Origin: Aeromicrobium choanae
GTDB taxonomy: Bacteria; Actinomycetota; Actinomycetes; Propionibacteriales; Nocardioidaceae
DNA: 64,000 bases
Reading direction: 5' to 3'
Assembly: GCF_900167475.1 (NCBI RefSeq)
Contig: NZ_LT796768.1
Span: 3,224,001-3,288,000 of the forward strand
How positions within the stretch are numbered: the stretch's first letter is position 1; each line of letters starts with the position of its first letter. Shown piece by piece: positions 52,542-60,455 of the stretch. The notes under the pieces are model-generated. The model did not search any database. It saw only the letters and a program-made list of their open reading frames with translations, and was not told the origin of the DNA. Position numbers and translations under genes: made by a program.

Positions 52542-53513
52542 ATGACGGACGATCGCCCGGCGCCCTGTTGCGTGCCGGGCCGGCCGGGGGCGACTCCGCG
52601 GCACCACGACCTCGGCCCGCTCCCACCTCCCGCGGAGCGCCGCGGCGTGCGGCAGGTCCAGGTGCCCGGAGGCCTGACCTCCATGGGAGATCCGTTCGGC
52701 GACGGGGACCCGAACGACGGTGAGACTCCCGTCCACCGAGTGCGCCTCCAGGACTTCTGGATGGATCACACCGCGGTGACCAATGACGCCTTCGCGGCGT
52801 TCGTCGACGCCACCGGTCACGTGACCGATGCGGAGGAGCTCGGCATCTCGGCCGTGTTCGAGGCGAGCTTCGCCGGCAACCCGGGCGACGTGGTCGGTCG
52901 CGCTGCCCACACGCCGTGGTGGCTCGCGGTGACCGGTGCCGGCTGGCGCACGCCCGAGGGGCCGGGATCGGACCTCGCCGACCGCGGCGACCATCCCGTC
53001 GTCCAGGTCTCGTGGAACGACGCGCAGGCCTATGCCGCGTGGGCGGGGAAGTGCCTGCCGAGCGAGGCCGAGTGGGAGTACGCCGCCCGCGGTGGGCTGG
53101 AGGGCCAGCGGTATCCGTGGGGGAACGACCTCACCCCGGACGGCCAGTGGAGGTGCAACATCTGGCAGGGCGTGTTCCCGAGGGTCAACCGCGGCGACGA
53201 CGGCCACCTCGCCACGGCGCCGGCAGCGGCCTACGAGCCGAACGGGTACGGACTCCACCAGATGGTGGGCAACGTGTGGGAGTGGTGCGCCGACTGGTTC
53301 GACGCCCGGTACTACGGGGAGTCGCCACCGGCCTCACCAGCCGGGCCCGCGGCCGGAACGACCCGGGTGATGCGCGGTGGGTCCTACCTCTGCCACGACT
53401 CCTACTGCAATCGCTACCGCGTGGCAGCGCGCTCCCGCAACACCCCCGACTCGGCGTCCGGCAACCTGGGCTTCCGGTGTGCCAGCCGGGCCGAGGGGTC
53501 CGAGTCGTCCTAG
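52542..53513 (+). CDS. Formylglycine-generating enzyme, copy 2
   Basis: A 323-residue FGE closely matching characterised actinobacterial and animal enzymes: GGLTSMGD start, VSWNDAQAYAAWAGK, GNVWEWCADWF, and both copper-binding cysteines in GGSYLCHDSYCNRYR (about Cys284 and Cys289). It should activate the divergent sulfatase. The N-terminal tail contains Cys10-Val-Pro-Gly-Arg14, itself a C-x-P-x-R sulfatase-type motif. The mRNA is probably leaderless. Confidence 0.95.
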   Translation: MTDDRPAPCCVPGRPGATPRHHDLGPLPPPAERRGVRQVQVPGGLTSMGDPFGDGDPNDGETPVHRVRLQDFWMDHTAVTNDAFAAFVDATGHVTDAEELGISAVFEASFAGNPGDVVGRAAHTPWWLAVTGAGWRTPEGPGSDLADRGDHPVVQVSWNDAQAYAAWAGKCLPSEAEWEYAARGGLEGQRYPWGNDLTPDGQWRCNIWQGVFPRVNRGDDGHLATAPAAAYEPNGYGLHQMVGNVWEWCADWFDARYYGESPPASPAGPAAGTTRVMRGGSYLCHDSYCNRYRVAARSRNTPDSASGNLGFRCASRAEGSESS

Positions 53514-53522
53514 AGTCTCATC

Positions 53523-54332
53523 GTGAGCCTCACACTCCCGCCGGTCGGCTTCGGCACGTACAAGCTCAACGGCCTGAGCGGCGTCGACGCGATCGTCTCC
53601 GCCCTGCGCACGGGCTACCGGCTGCTGGACTCGGCCATGAACTACGAGAACGAGGGCGCCGTCGGCACCGCGGTCCGCAGCTCCGGCGTCCCTCGCGACG
53701 AGGTCGTGGTGACGTCGAAGCTGCCCGGTCGGCACCACGCGTACGACCTCGCCGTCACGTCCATCGAGGAGAGCGTGCTGCGCACGGGCCTGGACCACCT
53801 GGACCTGCACCTCATCCACTGGCCCAACCCCTCGCGCGACCTCTACGTGGAGGCGTGGCAGGCCCTCATCGACGCACAGCGACGTGGTCTCGTGTTCCAC
53901 ATCGGCGTGTGCAACTTCCTGCCCGAGCACCTCGACCGGCTCGAGCGCGAGACGGGCGTCCTGCCCGCGGTGAACCAGATCGAGCTGCACCCCTACTTCC
54001 CGCAGGTCGAGGCCCTCGCGCACCACCGGGACCGGGGCATCGCCACCCAGGCCTGGAGCCCGCTCGGCCGCAAGAGCGACCTGCTCGAGAACTCCGTCGT
54101 GACCGCGGTCGCGCGCGAGCACGGGATCACCCCGGCGGAGGCGGTCCTCGCGTGGCACGCCGCGATCGGCACGGTGCCGCTGCCCAAGGCGTCGTCCCCC
54201 GAGCGGCAGCGGCAGAACCTCGCCGCCGTGGAGCTCGAGCTCGATCCGGCCGCGGTGGAGCGGCTGACGGCGCTGGGCCGGCCGGACGGGCGGCTGTTCG
54301 ACGGTGATCCGGCCACCCGCGTCGAGGACTGA
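53523..54332 (+). CDS. Aldo/keto reductase
   Basis: A 269-residue NADPH-dependent (beta/alpha)8-barrel reductase. The catalytic tetrad is visible: Asp and Tyr in LLDSAMNYENE, Lys in VVVTSKLPG and His in DLHLIHWPN. NADPH phosphate binding is provided by PLPKASSPERQ. It resembles 2,5-diketo-gluconate-reductase-type members; the substrate is unknown. The GTG at 53523 lies 9 bp after FGE 2 and may be cotranscribed with it. Confidence 0.9.
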   Translation: MSLTLPPVGFGTYKLNGLSGVDAIVSALRTGYRLLDSAMNYENEGAVGTAVRSSGVPRDEVVVTSKLPGRHHAYDLAVTSIEESVLRTGLDHLDLHLIHWPNPSRDLYVEAWQALIDAQRRGLVFHIGVCNFLPEHLDRLERETGVLPAVNQIELHPYFPQVEALAHHRDRGIATQAWSPLGRKSDLLENSVVTAVAREHGITPAEAVLAWHAAIGTVPLPKASSPERQRQNLAAVELELDPAAVERLTALGRPDGRLFDGDPATRVED

Positions 54333-54347
54333 GCGGCAGCGACCCCG

Positions 54348-55829
54348 ATGACGACGCCGCGCGCCGTGCCGCGCGCCGTGCTGCTCGTCGTGCTGGCTGC
54401 CGTCCTGGTGCGGCTGCCGTTCGTGGCGGTCCTGCCGAGCCCCGACGAGGCCGGTCTGCTCCTCGTCGGTGGTCAGTGGGGTCCGGGGGACTCGCTCTAC
54501 GGCGACTTCTGGGTGGATCGTCCGCCGTTGCTGGTCGCGTGGGCCGAGCTCGCGGCCCGGGCCGGGGGAGTGGTGGCGTTGCGCGTCGTGGGCCTGGTCG
54601 CGGTGGCCCTGACGATCGTGGCGTGCGCGGCTGCTGCGGGACGAGTGTCGGGCGAGCGCCCCGCGCGCTGGGCCGCCGTCACGGCGGCACTGCTCACCGT
54701 GAGTCCGTGGCTCGGCGCCGAACGCGTGAACGGCGAGCTGCTCGCCGCCCCGTGGATCGCCGGCGGCCTCTACGCGGCGATCCGCGCCGTTCAGGAGCGG
54801 CGAGGGCGGTGGGCCCTCGCGACCGGAGCGGCGATCGCCGGCGCCGTGCTGACGAAGCAGAACCACGCGGACGCCGCGGTCTTCGCCGTGGTCCTGCTGG
54901 TGCTGTCCGTCGCGGCGGGGAGCCTGCGCACCGGTGAGGCGTTGGGGCTGGCCGCCGGTGCCCTCGGCGGCGCCGTCCTGGTCACGGTCGTCGTGGTCGG
55001 AGCCGCCTGGCTCCGGGGAACCGACCCCGTCGGCCTCTTCGATGCGCTGTTCGCGTTCCGCGTCCGCGCCGCGGACGTGATGGCCGCCGCGCCTCCGGGA
55101 GCCCAGGACGGCCGGCAGGCCGAGCTGCTGGGTCGCGCGGCGCTCGGGGGTCAGCTCATCCTCGTGCTCGGCGTCCTGCTGGCGCCCCTCGCCGAGCGCT
55201 TCCGGTCGCCCGTCGCGCTGGCCGCGGCCGCGGCCACCGCCTTCGGCTGCCTCTCGGTGCTCGCGAGCGGTAGCTGGTGGAACCACTACCTCGTCGAGCT
55301 GGCGGCGCCCGTCGCGGTCGGGACCGGGCTGATCGCGGCGCGAACGCGGATCGTCGTGCCGGCCGTCCTGGCGTACTCCACGGTCGCCGCCGTGATCGGG
55401 ACGTTCGTCGTGCTGCCGGCCGTCGACTCCGTGGACGGGCCCGTGGCGGCGGGCCGGATGATCGGCGCGTCGTCCCGGGCCGGGGACACCGTCGTCAACG
55501 CCTGGGGCCGTCCCGACCTCGTCCTGGCCTCAGGACTGGACTCGCCGTACGAGCACCTCTGGAGCCTGCCGGTCCGCACCGACGACTCCGGGCTGGAGGA
55601 GTTCACCCGCCTCGTCTCCGGCGGCGACGCCCCGACGTGGCTCGTCATGAACGGGTCGCTGGGGACGTGGGGGATCGACAGCGACGCCGCGCAGCGGGTC
55701 GTCGACCGTCGGTACCGCCGGCTCGCAGGCGTCTGCGGACTCGACCTGCTGGTGCTCCGCGACACGCCGCGCCCCACGCCGGCCGTGCCTGAGGACGTTC
55801 GATGCGAGCCGCCCACCGTGCTGAGGTGA
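54348..55829 (+). CDS. Membrane glycosyltransferase-like protein (GT-C type)
   Basis: A 493-residue inner-membrane protein with about ten hydrophobic segments. An early extracytoplasmic acidic motif (PSPDEAGLLL), a WVDRPPLLVAWAEL segment and a late soluble domain (about 365-493) match the ArnT/PMT class of GT-C enzymes, which use lipid-linked sugars. The donor and acceptor are unknown. It starts 15 bp after the aldo/keto reductase stop. Confidence 0.75.
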   Translation: MTTPRAVPRAVLLVVLAAVLVRLPFVAVLPSPDEAGLLLVGGQWGPGDSLYGDFWVDRPPLLVAWAELAARAGGVVALRVVGLVAVALTIVACAAAAGRVSGERPARWAAVTAALLTVSPWLGAERVNGELLAAPWIAGGLYAAIRAVQERRGRWALATGAAIAGAVLTKQNHADAAVFAVVLLVLSVAAGSLRTGEALGLAAGALGGAVLVTVVVVGAAWLRGTDPVGLFDALFAFRVRAADVMAAAPPGAQDGRQAELLGRAALGGQLILVLGVLLAPLAERFRSPVALAAAAATAFGCLSVLASGSWWNHYLVELAAPVAVGTGLIAARTRIVVPAVLAYSTVAAVIGTFVVLPAVDSVDGPVAAGRMIGASSRAGDTVVNAWGRPDLVLASGLDSPYEHLWSLPVRTDDSGLEEFTRLVSGGDAPTWLVMNGSLGTWGIDSDAAQRVVDRRYRRLAGVCGLDLLVLRDTPRPTPAVPEDVRCEPPTVLR

Positions 55830-55854
55830 CCCCGCCCCGCTCATGCGTGAGCCC

Positions 55855-56586
55855 TCAGCGGTGGGGGCGGCCTCGCTCGACCTCCGCCTCGTCACGGGAG
55901 GCGAGCCGTCGGTCCAGCCACGTCAGTCCGGTGAGACAGGCCAGGACCAGCACGGCGATGCCCACGCACGCGACCGCCACGTCGATCCGTCCTGACGTCG
56001 CGGGGTCCAGGAATGGGTAGGGGTACCAGCCGGTCGCCCACCCGACCGCCAGCGTCACCGCGAGCCATACGACGGGCCACCCGAAGGCCACGAGCGTCGC
56101 CCGACGATCGATGCGGCCGCGGGGGCCGAACACGACCCAGCCGACGACCGCCAGGACCGGCACCCCCAGGTGCAGCAGGCGATCGGCCACGAGGCTCGCA
56201 CCGTCGAGCTCCAGCAGCGGACGCAGCAGGAAGAAGTGCACGAGTCCCGTGACCGCGATGCCCATGACGCCGGCGAGCCGCAGTGCTCGCCACCAGCGAC
56301 CGTCGGCCCACGGGTCGCGCACCAGGGCGAGCACCGACACGAGGACCAGCAGGTTGCTCTGGATCGTGAAGTACGCGGCGAAGCGCGCGAGCCGGACAGG
56401 CAGGTCGGGGCGCTCGGTCTCGACCAGGACGGAGGCTCCGCTGAAGACCAGCACCAGCTGGAGGAGCAGTGCCACGAGCGCGGTCGCGGCGGTCAGGCCG
56501 TGCCAGGCGCGCGGTAGCGCGACGGATCGCCCTCCGTCCAGCGGTCGGTCGCTCGCTCTCACCCGGCTGCTCCGGTCACCGGCCAC
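55855..56586 (-). CDS. Pr6Pr family membrane protein
   Basis: A 243-residue protein with about six hydrophobic segments. FTIQSNLLVLVSVLAL and VHFFLLRPLLELDG, and the WYPYPFLDP loop before the last helix, are the marks of the Pr6Pr family, whose function is unknown. The GTG at 56586 overlaps the upstream adhesin gene end; a later in-frame GTG at V9 is an alternative start. It is convergent with the glycosyltransferase-like gene. Confidence 0.78.
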   Translation of the reverse strand: MAGDRSSRVRASDRPLDGGRSVALPRAWHGLTAATALVALLLQLVLVFSGASVLVETERPDLPVRLARFAAYFTIQSNLLVLVSVLALVRDPWADGRWWRALRLAGVMGIAVTGLVHFFLLRPLLELDGASLVADRLLHLGVPVLAVVGWVVFGPRGRIDRRATLVAFGWPVVWLAVTLAVGWATGWYPYPFLDPATSGRIDVAVACVGIAVLVLACLTGLTWLDRRLASRDEAEVERGRPHR

Positions 56587-58537
56587 GTGAGCGCAGCACG
56601 ACCGCGCCTCCGCCGATCACGGCGACGAGGCCCAGCAGACCCCAGAGGATCGGGGGGCCACCCGAGTCCGGCAGGACACCGTCGCTCACCGGAACAGACC
56701 CGGCCGAGTCGTCGTCGGCGGCGGTGTCATCGGCCGGCGGACCGGGTGTCTCCTCGGTCAGTTCGGGCTCCGGTGTCGGAGCCGTGGCCGTTCCGAGGAC
56801 GAAGTCCTGGTCCTCCAGTGCCTCGCCGTCCTCGGTGATGACGGCATCGAGTGTCCCCGGTCCGACGGGGGACGCACCTGCACCGGGCTGGACGGTCAGG
56901 CGGTAGGTGCCCGGGGGCAGGTCGTCGACGAAGTAGCGGCCCTCGCTGTCGGTCCGCGTGCTGGAGGTACCGCCGGGGCCGTCCACACGGATCTCGACAT
57001 CAGCCGCCGGCGAGCCGTCCGTGCGGGTCACCCGACCGGAGATGCTCCCCAGTCGCCCGAGCGCGAAGTCCTGTCCCGTGACGTCGTCGTCCGTCACGGT
57101 GAGCTCGCGCGTCGTCGTCCCCACGTACCCCGGGGGAGGCTGGATCGTCACCGTGTAGGCGCCCGGGGGAGTCCTCGGGAAGTCGTAGGTGCCGTCCGGA
57201 CGGGTGGACGTGCTCAGGGAGACTGCTCCGTCGCTCGAGGTGAGGTTCACGAGTACGCCCGCCAGGGCTTCGCCCCCGGCCGTCACGGAGCCGGAGACGC
57301 CGGGCAGCGAGAGGACGACGAAGTCCTGGTCGGTGATCGGGTCGTCATCGACGTCGATCCCGTCGCGAACGGTCCCCGCGGGTCCTGCCACGTAGCCCGC
57401 CGGTGGCCTCACCGAGACCTCGTACCCGTCTCCGATCGGGTTCTCGTCGAAGAGGTAGGCCCCGGCCTGGTCGGTGGTCCTGCTCTCCGTCGACCCGTCC
57501 GGGCGGGTCACGGTGACCTCGACTCCGGGCACCGGTGCTCCGTCCCCGTCCGTCACGCGTCCACTGATGGGCTGCGGGACGATGAGGCGCATCGAGAAGT
57601 TCGCCCGTGACGCCTCGTCGTTGTCGTTGCCCCGGTTGGAGACGGCTCGCTCGGACGGTCCCACGACGGAGCAGGTCGGGGGAGCCGTGACACGGACGGT
57701 GTAACCGGCCTGCGTCGCGTACTCGCCGAAGGAGTAGGCGCCGCCGGAGTCGGCGCGTGTCGTGGCGAGCACGTCGCCGGCGGGGGACACCAGCGACAGG
57801 ACGGAGTCCTCGACCGGGCACCGGTCGTCGACGGACGTGTCGGTGATCGCTCCGCCGATCGGTCGCGCCCGGCTGACGAACCAGGTCTGATAGACGGGGA
57901 ACCCCGCGCGCCGGGTGAACGTCAGGCTCAGGCTGCTCAGCCGCAGGTCGGGCTCGAACCACCCACTCGCGCCATCGGTGTCCCGGGCGTCGGCGCTGCC
58001 GAGCAGCGTCGAGGTGGTCGGATCCCAGGTGGGGAGGTCGGGAGCGCCCGCATGGTTGAAGGTGCCGGCGAACCAGGAGTCGACGCGAGCGGCCGGGACG
58101 GGGCGCCCTTGCGCGTCCGTCGCGGCAACCCGGACCTGGTCGGCGTCGATGTCGCCCAGCACGAACGCCCAGCCCGTGTCCGGGGTCGGGCGCTCGAAGC
58201 TGTAGACGGTGGTGGACGGGGCGGTCGGTGCGTCGGCCTTCGGTCGCAGCACCAGGTACGGCTGGTTCCGGCTGCTGCCGTACTTCGCGCCGGGCGGCGT
58301 GGAGGCTCCGAGGAACACCGAGCTCCCCGACGCCACCTGGACCGTGGCCCGCGAGTCCGTCGCGACCTGCGCGCGTGGGAATCCGGGAGCCTGCTGGTCC
58401 ATCACGGTCGTGTAGTTGGTCGAGGCGCCTTCGATCGGACCCCAGGACGCCCATCGATCCGTCACGGCCGAGGCGGGCGCAGGCACGAGCGCGACCACCA
58501 AAGCCGCCACGGCGCTCCATCCGATGATGCGTCTCAT
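56576..58537 (-). CDS. Cell-wall-anchored surface protein with Cna-B-type repeats
   Basis: A 653-residue secreted protein: signal peptide to about residue 24 (ASA), an N-terminal domain (about 25-255), then three to four Cna-B/SdrD-like repeats (including SGRVTDGDGAPVPGVEV and SGRVTRTDGSPAADVEI), an acidic Pro-rich spacer (about 575-620) and a sorting signal LPDSG (622-626), followed by a hydrophobic helix and an RSRGR tail. LPDSG is a variant of LPXTG. It should be linked to peptidoglycan by a sortase, none of which is in this window. Confidence 0.88.
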   Translation of the reverse strand: MRRIIGWSAVAALVVALVPAPASAVTDRWASWGPIEGASTNYTTVMDQQAPGFPRAQVATDSRATVQVASGSSVFLGASTPPGAKYGSSRNQPYLVLRPKADAPTAPSTTVYSFERPTPDTGWAFVLGDIDADQVRVAATDAQGRPVPAARVDSWFAGTFNHAGAPDLPTWDPTTSTLLGSADARDTDGASGWFEPDLRLSSLSLTFTRRAGFPVYQTWFVSRARPIGGAITDTSVDDRCPVEDSVLSLVSPAGDVLATTRADSGGAYSFGEYATQAGYTVRVTAPPTCSVVGPSERAVSNRGNDNDEASRANFSMRLIVPQPISGRVTDGDGAPVPGVEVTVTRPDGSTESRTTDQAGAYLFDENPIGDGYEVSVRPPAGYVAGPAGTVRDGIDVDDDPITDQDFVVLSLPGVSGSVTAGGEALAGVLVNLTSSDGAVSLSTSTRPDGTYDFPRTPPGAYTVTIQPPPGYVGTTTRELTVTDDDVTGQDFALGRLGSISGRVTRTDGSPAADVEIRVDGPGGTSSTRTDSEGRYFVDDLPPGTYRLTVQPGAGASPVGPGTLDAVITEDGEALEDQDFVLGTATAPTPEPELTEETPGPPADDTAADDDSAGSVPVSDGVLPDSGGPPILWGLLGLVAVIGGGAVVLRSRGR

Positions 58538-58646
58538 GTAGCGGAACTCTAGGGCGGGACCCGCCGCGGAGCCACCGCTGCACGTCGCAGCGCGCGGATG
58601 AGCCCAACTGCATGACGATCCGCGACCGACCACCCATGATGTTCAC

Positions 58647-59495
58647 GTGACGTCGGAATCCGTGGTGCGCGCGACTGGGCTGACGAAGGTCTTCGACGAC
58701 CGCGTGGCCGTCGCGGATCTCGACCTCGTCGTGGGGAAGGGCCGGGTGCTCGGCGTTCTCGGGCCGAACGGCTCGGGCAAGTCGACCACCGTGCGGATGC
58801 TGACCGGGCTGCTGCGGCCGACCTCGGGCTCCGTGGAGCTCTTCGGCGAGCCCGTGACTCCCGAGTCGGCGCCGCGGCTGCGGGCGCGCATCGGCGTCCA
58901 GACCGAGGCCAACCTCTACCACCGGCTCACGGTCGCGGAGAACCTGCGCACGTGGGGCGCGCTGCACGGACTCAGCCGGAGCGCCACCGAGCGGCGTGTG
59001 TCCGAGGTGCTCGAGGTCGTCGGCCTCTCCGACCGCCGCGACAGCCCCGTCGGCGCGCTGAGCAAGGGACTGCGCCAGAAGGCCAAGATCGCCCGCGCCC
59101 TGCTGTCCGATCCCGAGCTGATCTTCCTCGACGAGCCGACCGCCGGCCTCGACCCCGAGGCGGCGCTCGACGTCCTCGGTCACCTCGCGAAGCTCCGCGC
59201 CGACGGGGACACGACGATCGTGCTGTGCACCCACCAGCTGCACGGACTCGAGGACCTGTGCGACGACGTCGTGATGCTCGACCGAGGCCGGGTCGTCGCG
59301 GCGGGCGAGGTCACCGAGCTCGTGGCCGCGCACTGGCCGGACCGCGAGTACGTCATCCGCGTCTCCGAGCGCGAGGTCGCCGAGCAGGTCGTCGCCGGGC
59401 TCAGGGCCGCGGGCGTCACCGTGCCCGATGCCGAGAGCACCGCGCCCTCGTTGCACGACCTCTACTTCGCCCTGCTGTCGGGGGAGGAGTCGTGA
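58647..59495 (+). CDS. ABC exporter ATP-binding protein
   Basis: A 282-residue ABC ATPase with Walker A GPNGSGKST, signature LSKGLRQKAKIA, Walker B LIFLDEPTAGLDP and switch His in CTHQLHGLED. It pairs with the permease encoded downstream (GTGA overlap). The start is a GTG at 58647 with no clear ribosome site. The export substrate is unknown. Confidence 0.92.
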   Translation: MTSESVVRATGLTKVFDDRVAVADLDLVVGKGRVLGVLGPNGSGKSTTVRMLTGLLRPTSGSVELFGEPVTPESAPRLRARIGVQTEANLYHRLTVAENLRTWGALHGLSRSATERRVSEVLEVVGLSDRRDSPVGALSKGLRQKAKIARALLSDPELIFLDEPTAGLDPEAALDVLGHLAKLRADGDTTIVLCTHQLHGLEDLCDDVVMLDRGRVVAAGEVTELVAAHWPDREYVIRVSEREVAEQVVAGLRAAGVTVPDAESTAPSLHDLYFALLSGEES

Positions 59496-60280
59496 ACGGC
59501 CCGCGCGTCCGTGCGCTCGTGACGAAGGACTGGATCGAGCTGCGCCGCAACCGCCAGACCCTCCTGCCGATCGTGATGCTGCCGATCGTCTTCGCGCTGG
59601 TGCTGCCCGCCACGCTCATCGCCGCCACCAGCCGTCCGGAGGCGCTGGCCCGGCTCGACTTCCTCACCTCCTACCTCGACGGCCTGCCGCCGGACGTCGC
59701 CGCCGACCCGACCCGTGCGGTCGTCGAGTACTTCATGGCGCCGATCTTCCTGATGATCCCCGTGGTCATCGCGACGGTGCTGGCCACCGCGGCGTTCGTG
59801 GGGGAGAAGGAGCGCGACACGCTCGAGGGCCTGCTGTTCACGCCGCTCACCGACCGTGAGCTCGTGATCGGCAAGATCCTCGTCTCGTGGGTGCCCGCGG
59901 TGCTGGTGACCTGGCTCTCCACCGCCCTGTTCGCCCTGGTGGTCACCGCGCTGGCCCGTCCGTGGAACGACGGCTGGTCCTTCCCGAACGGCACGTGGCT
60001 CGTGCTCGTCGGCGTGATCGCGCCTCTGGTGTCGTTCTTCGCCATCGGCTGCATCGTCCTGATCTCGCACCGGGCCTCCACGCTGCAGGGCGCCCAGGCC
60101 GTCGCAGGACTGCTGGTGCTGCCCGTCATCATCCTGATCATGTCGCAGGCGGCGGGGGCCCTGGCCTTCGACGGAAGGGTCGTCGTGGTGGTCGGTCTGC
60201 TCGCCGTCGTGGGCGATCTCGTGGTCTTCCACCTGGCCGTCCGGCGCTTCGACCGGGACCGTGTGGTCACGCGCCTGTGA
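59492..60280 (+). CDS. ABC exporter permease (ABC-2 type)
   Basis: A 262-residue membrane protein with about six hydrophobic segments. FVGEKERDTLEGLLFTPLTDRELVIGK between the second and third is the hallmark loop of ABC-2 / NatB-like permeases. The start is a GTG overlapping the ATPase stop. It forms an exporter with the preceding ATPase. Confidence 0.9.
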   Translation: MNGPRVRALVTKDWIELRRNRQTLLPIVMLPIVFALVLPATLIAATSRPEALARLDFLTSYLDGLPPDVAADPTRAVVEYFMAPIFLMIPVVIATVLATAAFVGEKERDTLEGLLFTPLTDRELVIGKILVSWVPAVLVTWLSTALFALVVTALARPWNDGWSFPNGTWLVLVGVIAPLVSFFAIGCIVLISHRASTLQGAQAVAGLLVLPVIILIMSQAAGALAFDGRVVVVVGLLAVVGDLVVFHLAVRRFDRDRVVTRL

Positions 60281-60364
60281 CCTTTTCGTGGTGTGGCATT
60301 CCCCACAGGGCCCGCCGGAGGATGGCACCGAAGGCGCGGTAGGGTCGCGGTAATCTCCGGGATC

Positions 60365-60390
60365 GTGCCGTCGGAAATGTCCGTCGGCAC
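60365..60390 (+). promoter_or_regulatory. Hairpin in the 5' leader of the PEP carboxykinase gene
   Basis: GTGCCGTCGGA / TCCGTCGGCAC forms an 11-bp stem with one mismatch and an AATG loop, 65 bp before the start codon. TAATCT at 60351-60356 is a likely -10, which would place the hairpin at the very start of the mRNA. It may stabilise the transcript or have a regulatory role. Confidence 0.4.
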
Positions 60391-60455
60391 GGGACGGAAC
60401 ATCGACGGGACCGGACCGGCCGGCGGGCTGGTCCAGGAGAGGAACAGGCAGACCG

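Noticed and set aside
58596..58602. GGATGAG upstream of the ABC ATPase as a regulon site
   Set aside because: No partner half at the required spacing on either strand.
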